The notes under the pieces were generated by a model, which worked only from the letters and a program-made list of their open reading frames with translations, ran no database searches and was not told the DNA's origin. This document shows positions 1 to 7,043 of a stretch of 13,471 bases of DNA, one piece after another. Positions within the stretch are counted from its first letter, which is position 1. Every line of letters begins with the position of its first letter. The stretch covers positions 1 through 13,471 of the forward strand of contig CALCJG010000037.1 of the NCBI GenBank assembly GCA_937967705.1, written 5' to 3'. The stretch is from an uncultured Spirochaetia bacterium (lineage in GTDB: Bacteria > Spirochaetota > UBA4802 > JAGODF01). The position numbers were made by a program, and so were the translations under genes.

Positions 1-109
1 GGCACTTGAAAACGCAGCCGGGATCTTCCCCCAGTTCCCAGGTAAACGCGTCCGGGGGTGTCATCAGAGAGAGGGCCAGGGTCAGGGCAATGATCTTCTT
101 TTTCTTCAT
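1..109 (-). CDS. Secreted protein, N-terminal fragment (cut by window edge)
   Basis: Only the first 36 codons are in the window. Translation begins MKKKKIIALTLALSLM, a lysine-rich n-region followed by a short hydrophobic core, and continues TPPDAFTWELGEDPGCVFKC. This is a convincing Sec signal peptide, probably cleaved after the Ala in PPDA. The start at 107-109 is supported by an AAGGAG Shine-Dalgarno sequence four bases upstream (minus strand). The mature part is too short to assign a family; two cysteines close together suggest an oxidised extracytoplasmic protein. The gene is divergent from the aldehyde dehydrogenase across a roughly 320-bp leader region. The signal peptide and RBS are seen directly; function is unknown. 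Confidence 0.7.
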   Translation of the reverse strand, partial: MKKKKIIALTLALSLMTPPDAFTWELGEDPGCVFKC

Positions 110-431
110 GCAGCTCCTTGGTTTTGCTCAAATGGCAGTTTTTGAGTTCCTCATATCAGATTCCCCTGTCAAGGGCCTTTTGCCAGGGGAGGGGGCTTTT
201 TTTCCCCTGATGCAGATTTACAGCAACCGCCCATCACCCCCTGTCTATTAAAAGACGCACATGGTAAAAAAAGTTCGTGACTTTTGGATAAAAAACCACT
301 TAAATGGATATAAAGACAGTTAAAATGACAAGAATACCCACAAAAAGACAAAGAAGGAGATGTGTGATGTGTACAATATCCCGACTGTATGAGGTTTATG
401 AACAGTCTAACAACAGAATTGAGAGGTCACT
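110..431. other. Divergent intergenic leader region
   Basis: This gap separates two divergent genes. It holds three interlocking CCCCTG/CAGGGG segments at 163-168, 184-189 and 204-209, which can form two mutually exclusive hairpins in the leader of the minus-strand gene. On the plus strand the stretch from about 240 to 350 is AT-rich and probably contains the aldehyde dehydrogenase promoter, but I see no hexamer pair good enough to call. A 22-codon ORF with a strong Shine-Dalgarno occupies 367-435 and is listed separately. Confidence 0.5.
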
Positions 432-435
432 ATGA
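367..435 (+). CDS. Possible 22-codon leader peptide coupled to aldehyde dehydrogenase
   Basis: A short reading frame encodes MCTISRLYEVYEQSNNRIER followed by SL. It has a better ribosome binding site (AAGGAG at 354-359, seven bases before ATG) than the downstream gene. Its TGA stop overlaps the ATG of the aldehyde dehydrogenase in an ATGA arrangement, the classic layout for translational coupling. It has no run of a single amino acid, so it does not look like an amino-acid attenuator. It could be a true small protein, a coupling leader, or a chance frame. The layout is seen; expression is inferred. Confidence 0.4.
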   Translation: MCTISRLYEVYEQSNNRIERSL

Positions 436-1871
436 GCCAAACAGCAACAGCAATAGCAACAGCGCCGTATCGTTCGGATGCGGCCATGGACACCTTCGTT
501 CGTCTGAAGGAGTCCTGCCGCCGGGAGCCGTTCATCGATTACAAAACACGACGGGATCTTCTGAGAACCATTGAGAAGATACTGCTGGACCATGACGATG
601 AGATCTGCCGGGCCATCTCGGAGGATTTCGGCAACCGCTCCTATTATGAAACGAGAATACTCGAGATAACCGCAACCCTGCTGGGGATACGCTATACCCT
701 CAAGCGTCTGAAAAGGTGGATGAAACCTCAAAAGAGGCACGTCTCCCTGATATTCGCGGGGGGGAAGAACACCGTCATCCCCCAGGCCAAGGGGGTCGTG
801 GGGATCATCGCTCCCTGGAATTATCCCCTGCAACTGTCTCTGAGCCCGATGACCAGCGCCATTGCGGCGGGAAACCGGGTCATGCTCAAGATGGCGTCCA
901 ATTCGCAAAATCTCTGCCGGCTGCTGCATAAACTCTTTTCAGAAAGGATTCCGGAGGAGCTGATTGCCATACTCCCGGGGGTAGGGGCCAACGAGTTTTC
1001 CACGCTTCCCTACGATCACATGGTGTTCACCGGTTCCCCTGCTGTGGGGCGGACGATCATGAACAACGCTGCGCCGAATCTCACCCCCGTGACGCTGGAG
1101 CTCGGCGGGAAATCGCCGACTATTCTCGGGGAGGACTTTGATGTTAAAACAGCCGCTGCGCGGATCATGTACTCCAAGCTGGTCAATTCGGGGCAGATGT
1201 GCGTTGCCCCCGATTACATGTTCATTCCGGAGGGGAAAGTCGATTCGTTTATTACAGAGGCCAAAACCATAGCCAGCAGGCGTTATCCGGACATCATGAG
1301 CCGGGATTATACCTCCATCATCGATCAAAAGGCCTTTGACCGCCTTGTCGCCACCCTCGAAGACGCGCGGAGCAAAAAGGCGGAAATCGTCAAGCTCCTT
1401 GCGGGTGAGGAATACAACAGGCAGGCGAGGAAAATCAATCCCATGATCTTCACCGGAGTTAATACGGATATGATCCTGATGCAGGATGAGATTTTCGGGC
1501 CCTTCCTGCCCATCCTGACCTACAGGAAAGTTGATGAGGTTGTCGACTACATCAACCGCCATGAGCGCCCCCTGGCGCTGTATGTCTATTCCCATAACCG
1601 CCGATTCTGCGATACCATCCTCCGTAATACCATATCCGGAGGGGTTACCATCAACGACTGTACGATGCATGTAGGCCAGCATGACATGCCCTTCGGGGGT
1701 GTCGGCAACAGCGGTATGGGACAGTACCACGCCTACGAGGGATTTGCCGAGATGTCCAAGCTGCGGCCGGTATTCCGCCAGTCCCCCGTGGCGATAGCCC
1801 TGGCGCCGCCATACGGCAGGTTCATTGAAAGGCTTTACGGACTCGTGCGCCGTTTCAGGTGGCTGAGTTAG
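432..1871 (+). CDS. Aldehyde dehydrogenase, class-3 / coniferyl-aldehyde dehydrogenase-like
   Basis: The 479-residue protein is a full-length NAD(P)-dependent aldehyde dehydrogenase that oxidises an aldehyde to its acid through a thiohemiacetal. The fold landmarks are in order: PWNYP with the oxyanion Asn at 130, cofactor-loop Lys153, FTGS at 199-202, general-base Glu223 in LELGG, nucleophile Cys257 in NSGQMC, and EIFGPFLPI near the C-terminus. Length and the compact ending resemble the ALDH3 / coniferyl-aldehyde dehydrogenase branch, so an aromatic or fatty aldehyde substrate is plausible but unproven. The usual KPSE/KMSE segment reads KMASN here. The start has a weak GAGG site and overlaps the stop of a 22-codon leader ORF. 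No lignin-monomer or alkane genes lie nearby to fix the substrate. It is probably cytoplasmic; no signal peptide is present. Confidence 0.93.
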   Translation: MSQTATAIATAPYRSDAAMDTFVRLKESCRREPFIDYKTRRDLLRTIEKILLDHDDEICRAISEDFGNRSYYETRILEITATLLGIRYTLKRLKRWMKPQKRHVSLIFAGGKNTVIPQAKGVVGIIAPWNYPLQLSLSPMTSAIAAGNRVMLKMASNSQNLCRLLHKLFSERIPEELIAILPGVGANEFSTLPYDHMVFTGSPAVGRTIMNNAAPNLTPVTLELGGKSPTILGEDFDVKTAAARIMYSKLVNSGQMCVAPDYMFIPEGKVDSFITEAKTIASRRYPDIMSRDYTSIIDQKAFDRLVATLEDARSKKAEIVKLLAGEEYNRQARKINPMIFTGVNTDMILMQDEIFGPFLPILTYRKVDEVVDYINRHERPLALYVYSHNRRFCDTILRNTISGGVTINDCTMHVGQHDMPFGGVGNSGMGQYHAYEGFAEMSKLRPVFRQSPVAIALAPPYGRFIERLYGLVRRFRWLS

Positions 1872-1989
1872 GGGTAATCAAAAGAGATGACCTCTTACTG
1901 ACAGGCGTACCATTCATCCAATCCAGTCTATCAGGCCCGTAATCGTGAGTCTCGTTCTGCGGCTGCGGGTTTGGTTAATATCTCTCTTC

Positions 1990-2014
1990 AGGAAAGAATC
2001 GCCTAATCTTTCCT
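1990..2014. other. Hairpin in the 262-bp gap after the aldehyde dehydrogenase gene
   Basis: AGGAAAGA at 1990-1997 pairs perfectly with TCTTTCCT at 2007-2014 around a nine-base loop. No T-run follows on either strand, so it is not a canonical intrinsic terminator. It may slow or stop dehydrogenase transcripts, or simply be leader structure for the downstream lipoprotein. The AT-rich stretch 2035-2110 after it probably contains the lipoprotein promoter (for example TTGATT-17-TAAGTT), but the match is poor. Confidence 0.3.
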
Positions 2015-2133
2015 CCTGCTCCGGACCGTGTCATCTTTAATAGACAAATAATAGTAATATTTGTTGAATTTCTTCCTTGATTAATATCCCCAATGGTTTT
2101 AAGTTAACAAAAAAACATAGGAGAGTGATCATT

Positions 2134-3087
2134 ATGAAATTTTCTAAACTCGTCATCCTTCTCGCCGTTACCGCCTTTCTGGTCAAATGCGGGATAAGCA
2201 CCAACTCGGAACTGGTGTCCCTCATGGACGCGACGGTCAAGAACTGTGATTTCGGCGACAAGGACGGCAGCACCAATAATTACGGCTGGAAGATCGAAGC
2301 CTGTAAAAACGATGAACTCAAAAAGGCTCAGAAATTCGTTGTGGAAAAATCCCTGAAAGACACCCTGCCGACCCTGACCGTTGCCCTGGGCGACAAGGAC
2401 CAGAAAAAGGCCTCTCTCTCGGTCTATCTGATCAACAAAGTGGCCTGGGACAAAGGTTTCAAAGAGCTGGCCCAGAACCCTCAGCTGATCAGCGACAAGG
2501 TGGCAAAAAAACTTATCGAGAACTTCAAGGCGCAGAGCGACAAGTCCTGGATCCAGTACGGTGTGAAGGGCATTACCCATGTGGGAGTGATCAAGGGACT
2601 GTCGAGCGATCTCTTTGCCATAGCCGATTCGGCCAAACCGGGATCTCACGTAAAACACGGGATCTATGCCAACTCCCTTCTTTATGGGCGGTTGAATCTC
2701 CTGCCTAAACTTCAGGCCCTTGCCAAGAGCCAGAACAGCCAGGACCAGTTCACGGCAATCGGCTCCGTCGATTCTTTGAGAGAAGGGATTACCGACGCGG
2801 AAAAGGATGCCGTCTGCAAGTGGCTAGCGACGGATAATCTCTCCCATACCGACGAATTCGTGACGGCGGAAGTGACTGCAAGGATTGCCTCCTACTGCAA
2901 GGGGGAGTTCCTCGACAAGTCCCTCGATCTGATCGACAAGAAGATCAAGGACGCCAAGGGCAAAAAGATTCACGGTTCCTATAAATACGGACTCATATGG
3001 ATTACCTGCCCGCCCTCCGGACGCGGGACTCAGGACCAGTGCAAGCGTAAAGACGCACTCCTGAAAAAATACGAAGCTCTCAAGTAA
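2134..3087 (+). CDS. Putative lipoprotein of unknown function, alpha-helical, three likely disulfides
   Basis: The chosen start gives 317 residues and is preceded by AGGAG about ten bases upstream; the open frame extends 19 codons further but without a binding site. The N-terminus MKFSKLVILLAVTAFLVKCG is a signal peptide ending at Cys19. The lipobox (LVKC) has Lys at -1, so it is irregular. Beyond Cys19 there are exactly six cysteines in three close pairs (38/57, 228/255, 292/303), the pattern expected for three local disulfides in a periplasmic or surface protein. The rest is Lys/Asp-rich and mostly amphipathic helix, loosely reminiscent of HEAT-type repeats. I do not recognise the family. 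It stands alone between the dehydrogenase and a strong bidirectional terminator. Confidence 0.8.
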   Translation: MKFSKLVILLAVTAFLVKCGISTNSELVSLMDATVKNCDFGDKDGSTNNYGWKIEACKNDELKKAQKFVVEKSLKDTLPTLTVALGDKDQKKASLSVYLINKVAWDKGFKELAQNPQLISDKVAKKLIENFKAQSDKSWIQYGVKGITHVGVIKGLSSDLFAIADSAKPGSHVKHGIYANSLLYGRLNLLPKLQALAKSQNSQDQFTAIGSVDSLREGITDAEKDAVCKWLATDNLSHTDEFVTAEVTARIASYCKGEFLDKSLDLIDKKIKDAKGKKIHGSYKYGLIWITCPPSGRGTQDQCKRKDALLKKYEALK

Positions 3088-3095
3088 TCACCCGC

Positions 3096-3134
3096 AAAAA
3101 AGCCCTCCGGGGGTTTCTCCACCGCGGAGGGCTT
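3096..3134. terminator. Intrinsic terminator between two convergent lipoprotein genes
   Basis: A perfect 10-bp GC-rich stem (AAGCCCTCCG at 3100-3109 with CGGAGGGCTT at 3125-3134) encloses a 15-base loop. On the minus strand the stem is followed by TTTTTT, making a canonical rho-independent terminator for the minus-strand gene ending at 3190. On the plus strand the trailing T-run is poor, but the stem sits 12 bases after the stop of the 2134-3087 gene and probably serves both directions. Confidence 0.88.
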
Positions 3135-3189
3135 CAGCTTCCTCATTCACACGGCTGCATGCGAAAGATTCTTTCGAGGAAGTACAAGG

Positions 3190-3780
3190 TCAATCCTTTT
3201 TCGTAAGAAAATCCCGAAGTCCCTTGTAACGGGTTTCCAGAATGATGTGAAAGCTCCCGTCCTTCCGTATCTCCTTTTTTAGAATGCGGAGATTGTCCCT
3301 CAGCAGTCGCATGCCCTGCATCTCCTTGCGCCAGGCCATGGCGGTGCTGGGGTAGTCCACACAGCCCTTGAATAAGCCCTCCTTGTACTGAAACTCTAAA
3401 CGAAATTCGATGAGGTTTTCTAAGAGCTGTTTGCGGCAGCGGTCCATGAGCTTTTTCTCGTCCCGGGTCTCATAATTCTCCGGGGCGGTTTCTTTCGGTA
3501 CCGGATCTCCTGCAAAGGCCACGCGGTAGACGTCCCGGCCGGTCCAGAGTCCGGGACTTCTCCTGGGGAGATCGGTTTTCCTCACATCCACCGGGAAGTA
3601 TCCCTTCCACCAGTGCAGGTCTTTGAGGATATCCTCCCGTCCCGCCAGCTCTCCGGGGGTGACCTCGTAGAGGCTCAGCTCCTTCGCGTCCATGGCGCGC
3701 TGACGGGCGCTGTAGCAGCCCGGAAACGATGCTAGCAATGCCAGCAGGGTTATGATTGCGACCTGTCCATACAGTTTCAT
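3190..3780 (-). CDS. Putative lipoprotein, unknown family
   Basis: The 196-residue product begins MKLYGQVAIITLLALLASFP and then GC at 21-22, a signal peptide with a degenerate lipobox (FPGC). Cys22 would be the lipidated residue; Cys115 and Cys140 are the only others and could form one disulfide. The start is supported by GGAGG six bases upstream. The mature protein is strongly charged, with a Trp-rich patch (LHWWKGYF, about 55-62) and a helical Lys/Arg/Leu-rich C-terminal half. I do not recognise a family. It is monocistronic: it ends at the strong terminator at 3096-3134 and is convergent with the other lipoprotein gene. Membrane anchoring is inferred from the signal sequence. Confidence 0.75.
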   Translation of the reverse strand: MKLYGQVAIITLLALLASFPGCYSARQRAMDAKELSLYEVTPGELAGREDILKDLHWWKGYFPVDVRKTDLPRRSPGLWTGRDVYRVAFAGDPVPKETAPENYETRDEKKLMDRCRKQLLENLIEFRLEFQYKEGLFKGCVDYPSTAMAWRKEMQGMRLLRDNLRILKKEIRKDGSFHIILETRYKGLRDFLTKKD

Positions 3781-3842
3781 TCTGTGCCTCCATCCCGAAT
3801 AGGTTTTGGTCTGAGAGAAATCCTCTGTTTAAGTGCAGTATC

Positions 3843-3871
3843 AAGGTAGTGATGTTTTGTTATGCCGTCAA
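3843..3871 (-). promoter_or_regulatory. Possible promoter for the minus-strand lipoprotein
   Basis: On the minus strand TTGACG (3866-3871) and TACCTT (3843-3848) are separated by exactly 17 bases, about 60 bases upstream of the ATG. The -35 matches consensus at five of six positions, but the -10 at only three, so this is a tentative call. Confidence 0.33.
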
Positions 3872-4053
3872 GGTGTATTGGAAACCAGCATTATCATTCC
3901 TGGCTGCGGATAAATTATATTTACAACTGTATGGTTTTCTTTTCTTAAAGTACAGAAACACTCAGGGAGGGCTCTGGCAGCCGTCTCATAGGCCTCAAGG
4001 TATTAAATCCACTCTTTGTACTAATGGTGGGTTGGTCTCTATATGGGACATCA

Positions 4054-4086
4054 ATAATTCAGGGAAATACAATTTCCCTGAATTAT
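4054..4086. repeat. Perfect 15-bp inverted repeat with 3-base loop
   Basis: The arm ATAATTCAGGGAAAT (4054-4068) is followed by ACA and then its exact reverse complement (4072-4086). The hairpin is nearly symmetric, so it would form on either strand. There is no separate T-run after it. It could be a terminator-like structure, an operator-like palindrome, or the remnant of a small palindromic element. It lies more than 300 bases from the nearest coding start on either side. Confidence 0.85.
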
Positions 4087-4348
4087 CACCATAAAAACTA
4101 TCATATATGGATATCAGTTTTGAATCTTGCGTAATTATGAATAAGGCATAGAATTACAAGGTAACCCACACAATTCCATTAACACTTCCCCAAGATAGAG
4201 CTGGTCAGGTATGAGTCGATATTGGAAATTCAAATTATCTTTATGGATATCGGCCGGTTGTGTGGGAAAACCGTTTTGTGCTGTAATTATAAAAGAATTG
4301 ACAAATGGGTGATAATGGTATTGATAAAAATGTCAAATATGTCATGAT

Positions 4349-4354
4349 TATAAT
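4349..4354 (+). promoter_or_regulatory. Candidate -10 element for the activase operon
   Basis: TATAAT is a perfect sigma-70-type -10 hexamer lying 43 bases before the activase ATG. No good -35 stands 16-18 bases upstream (the sequence there is A-rich), but TGTCA occurs twice just upstream (4331-4335 and 4340-4344), which could be activator or repressor half-sites. An activator-dependent promoter would explain the missing -35; this is inference. Confidence 0.35.
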
Positions 4355-4396
4355 GATTATTCATACTTGTTTCTATCTTTATTAAGAGGAGGTAGG

Positions 4397-5869
4397 ATGA
4401 CAGGAGAGTTGCAGTATCGATTTCCCTATATACTTGAAAATGCGCTCCAAAGGGGTGTATGTGATGTGTCATCATTTGAAGCGGATAACAATATTAACAG
4501 AATAATAAAAAATCTAATCTCCAAACTCCCTTACCCCTGGAAAGAAGAACCGTTGAAAAAGGTTGTGTTCTTCCTTGAAAGACTCAGTGCTGAATATGAA
4601 ATAAAAGATCTTGAATTGGGGAGTCGATCAGGAAGTATTCACATGGAGGGACATGATTATCGCATTGATGTCAGTTCATATAATGCGGACATTTTGGTCA
4701 GGTTTTCAGCCGGTCAGGAAAATAATCATGATCTGACAAGGCTGGAAGAATTGGTTGATGGCATCGTTCTTCCTGTTGAAGCAGGAGTTTATAAGTATGT
4801 AGCAAAGGATGGACTAGTAAAGGGATTCTCTCAGAATGATGGAAAGTTCATACCTTCTCTGCGTGGTTTTATCGGAGTTGATGTGGGGTCGGTATCCACA
4901 AATGTTGTTTTTTTAGACTGCAACAATAATGTTATTGAGCTGGTATATGCCTATACAAGAGGAAGGGTTCTTGATGCATTAAAGATTGCGTTTGATGAAA
5001 TGCAGAAGAAGCTTCCCCAAGACACTGTTGTTCTGGGAGTTGGGGTCACTGGGAGTTCAGGAGAATTGGCCAAATCAATACTTAATGCTGATATCTACAG
5101 GACGGAAATTTACAGTCATGCGGCTGCAACTATACTACAGCTTCCCCAAGTGAAAACAATTCTTGAAATAGGCGGTCAGGATTCAAAAGTAATTTTTGTG
5201 AACAATGGAATACCAGAAAAGTCAAAGATGAATGAATGGTGTGGGGCCGGGACAGGTGCCATGTTGGATGCTCAAGCCAGTAGAATGGGTATCGGTATTG
5301 AGGAATTGGGGGAATATGCCCTTAGAGCCAAAAAATCTATAGACTTCAGGACTAGATGCGGGGTCTTTATGGCTTCATGCATGATTGATGCTCAAGCTCA
5401 CGGTTATCCTATTGAAGTCATCATATCCGGTCTATGTAAGGCATGTGCCTATAATTATATTAATACCCTCGGTATCAATAGGAAACAACTGGAGCACCCG
5501 ATTGTATTCCAGGGAGGAGTCGCGTCAAATGAAGGAGTGAAAAAAGAACTCGCGGAATACATAGCAGACGCACAGGGAAAACCATGTGAGTTGCGAATTC
5601 CTATTTATCATCATGTTATGGGAGCAATAGGCATGGGTATAATCGCATTTAAAAACTATCAGAAAAATAATATAAAAACAGCATTCAGGGGATTCGAAGG
5701 CATATGCCGAATAAACTCTGATATTGCCGTATGCGATCATAGAGATTGTGAAAAGAATAAAAACCCTGAATCAATGTGCGATCTCGTTAAGCTTAGGATC
5801 GGAGACAAGACAATTGCTACGTTAGGGGCATGTGACAAGTATCCAGAAGAATTGCGTAAAAGTGAATAA
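4397..5869 (+). CDS. 2-hydroxyacyl-CoA dehydratase / benzoyl-CoA reductase-type activase (ASKHA ATPase), extended at both ends
   Basis: This is the ATP-hydrolysing, [4Fe-4S]-containing electron donor (HgdC/BcrA/BadF-type) that injects one low-potential electron into its partner Fe-S enzyme. The core ASKHA fold starts around residue 158 with GVDVGSVSTNVV, then GVGVTGSSGE (214-223), EIGGQDSK (257-264), WCGAGTG (281-287), FQGGVASNEGV (371-381) and a final GAIGMG. Cys282 and Cys321 lie 39 residues apart, the same spacing as the two cluster ligands known in the Acidaminococcus HgdC protein, so the dimer-bridging cluster should form. Unusual parts are a roughly 155-residue N-terminal domain I do not recognise and a Cys-containing tail (437-479). 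The 490-residue length far exceeds HgdC (about 260) and is nearer BadF/BcrA. AGGAGG four bases upstream fixes the start. It is first in a three-gene operon. Confidence 0.92.
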   Translation: MTGELQYRFPYILENALQRGVCDVSSFEADNNINRIIKNLISKLPYPWKEEPLKKVVFFLERLSAEYEIKDLELGSRSGSIHMEGHDYRIDVSSYNADILVRFSAGQENNHDLTRLEELVDGIVLPVEAGVYKYVAKDGLVKGFSQNDGKFIPSLRGFIGVDVGSVSTNVVFLDCNNNVIELVYAYTRGRVLDALKIAFDEMQKKLPQDTVVLGVGVTGSSGELAKSILNADIYRTEIYSHAAATILQLPQVKTILEIGGQDSKVIFVNNGIPEKSKMNEWCGAGTGAMLDAQASRMGIGIEELGEYALRAKKSIDFRTRCGVFMASCMIDAQAHGYPIEVIISGLCKACAYNYINTLGINRKQLEHPIVFQGGVASNEGVKKELAEYIADAQGKPCELRIPIYHHVMGAIGMGIIAFKNYQKNNIKTAFRGFEGICRINSDIAVCDHRDCEKNKNPESMCDLVKLRIGDKTIATLGACDKYPEELRKSE

Positions 5870-5934
5870 GTTTTTTCTATTATAGCGAGGCGTTATATTT
5901 CGAGATAATCATGTTCTAGTGAGGGAAGCCTTTT

Positions 5935-7038
5935 ATGGACTTCGAGCAGTTTAAAACAAATATTAAAAAGGGGGAATTTACCGGCAATTCTTTCGCTTGG
6001 GTTTGTACATATACACCAGAGGAGATAATCCACGCGGCTGGTTTTTTCCCTGTAGGAATAAGAAAGAGCTCCGGATGTGAGGATGAAGACGTGTATCTGG
6101 GGCGTAACATGTGTTCGTTCGCTCACAGTATCTTCGGGGGGGCATTGAGGGGTTCGTATGGAGGTATGAAAGGAATCGTGATTGCTCACGGTTGTGAATG
6201 TCTAAGGCGGTTATATGACGGTTGGAACGAATGGAACAGCTTGATGGAACCATCCTATGCGTATCAGCTCAATGTACCGGTCATGTGCAATAATCTCGCA
6301 ATCAAATATTTCGAAAGCAATCTTCGATCCTTCATCAGAGAGTTGGAAGCAAATTATTCTGTGAGTATAACTGATGAAAAACTTTTAAAGTCAATAAAAC
6401 TATACAATCAAACTAGGTTGCTTCTAAACAGGCTTGCAGCTTTGAGGGAAAGAGCAAACCCGCCCGTGACAGGGCAACAAGTATGGGAAATAATTGATAT
6501 CTGTATGAGCACGCCAAAGGAGGTGTTCAATGAGGTATTTGAAGAATTTTTACTTGTGTTAGAGGCTGATGATAAAGGCTTGTTTGAGTCAAAAAGGAAG
6601 AGAATACTTGTCTACGGGGGACTCTATAATCCGGAAATAGTAAAATATATTGAACGGGAGGATACGGGTGGAATGGTTGTATGTGAAGATACATGCAATG
6701 GTTTAAGATACTTTGACATTCCGGAAAACGAACTCTCCACCAGCGATCCTGTTGAAATGATTAGCAGGAGGTATTTGTCAAAGATGCCCTGTTCAAGAAT
6801 TTCAGGGCATTATGAGGAAAGGATCGTGTCGGATTTGCTGGCTCTCGTTAAGAGATACAGGGTTGACGGCGTTGTCTATTATATAACGAAGCGTTGTGAA
6901 AATCAATACTGGGAATTCCCTTCGATAAAGGATGCACTGGAAATGGATGGAGTGCCATTAAAGCGGATAGAGGGGGATATATCAGGTGATATCCCGACAA
7001 GAGAGCTAAAGTCATTTATTGAACTATTAAACTTTTAA
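5935..7038 (+). CDS. HgdB/BcrC-like Fe-S subunit of a 2-hydroxyacyl-CoA dehydratase family enzyme
   Basis: The 367-residue protein belongs to the 2-hydroxyglutaryl-CoA dehydratase D-component family, which binds a [4Fe-4S] cluster and accepts an electron from the activase. Signature segments are WVCTYTPEEIIHAAGFFPVG (22-41), RNMCSFAHS (58-65), IAHGCECLRRLYD (83-95) and KRCENQYWEFPSIKDALE (319-336). Likely ligands are Cys60, Cys87 or Cys89, and Cys321. Cys24, Cys48 and Cys118 are additional. Length suits the smaller subunit (HgdB about 379, BcrC about 386). It starts 65 bases after the activase stop with GAGGGAAG upstream, and ends five bases before the next gene, so the two subunits are surely co-translated partners. 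The substrate cannot be deduced; family assignment is firm. Confidence 0.92.
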   Translation: MDFEQFKTNIKKGEFTGNSFAWVCTYTPEEIIHAAGFFPVGIRKSSGCEDEDVYLGRNMCSFAHSIFGGALRGSYGGMKGIVIAHGCECLRRLYDGWNEWNSLMEPSYAYQLNVPVMCNNLAIKYFESNLRSFIRELEANYSVSITDEKLLKSIKLYNQTRLLLNRLAALRERANPPVTGQQVWEIIDICMSTPKEVFNEVFEEFLLVLEADDKGLFESKRKRILVYGGLYNPEIVKYIEREDTGGMVVCEDTCNGLRYFDIPENELSTSDPVEMISRRYLSKMPCSRISGHYEERIVSDLLALVKRYRVDGVVYYITKRCENQYWEFPSIKDALEMDGVPLKRIEGDISGDIPTRELKSFIELLNF

Positions 7039-7043
7039 AAGGG

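Larger units (their letters stand above)
3781..4396. other. 616-bp AT-rich gene-free region before the dehydratase cluster
   Basis: No convincing gene is present on either strand; the open frames here lack binding sites and protein-like composition. It contains a likely minus-strand promoter near its left end, a perfect 15-bp hairpin at 4054-4086, a widely spaced inverted repeat CCCACACAA / TTGTGTGGG at 4165-4173 and 4258-4266, and two copies of TATGGATATC. Close to the activase start there are a TTGACA (4298-4303), two TGTCA direct repeats (4331 and 4340) and a perfect TATAAT (4349-4354). It appears to be the regulatory and junction region of a foreign low-GC segment. Confidence 0.6.

Noticed and set aside
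144..172. TTGACA on the minus strand as promoter for the left-edge gene
   Set aside because: At 17-base spacing the -10 would be GAACTC, matching consensus at only one position.
939..1730. 263-codon open frame on the minus strand
   Set aside because: It is antisense to the aldehyde dehydrogenase catalytic region, with no binding site or recognisable motif.
3960..4020. tRNA gene or fragment at the edge of the low-GC island
   Set aside because: I looked for a T-loop GTTCGA-type box and cloverleaf pairing as an integration site and found none.
3756..4094. 112-codon plus-strand frame crossing the lipoprotein start region
   Set aside because: It has no Shine-Dalgarno, overlaps the lipoprotein start antisense and runs into the palindrome; the composition is not protein-like.
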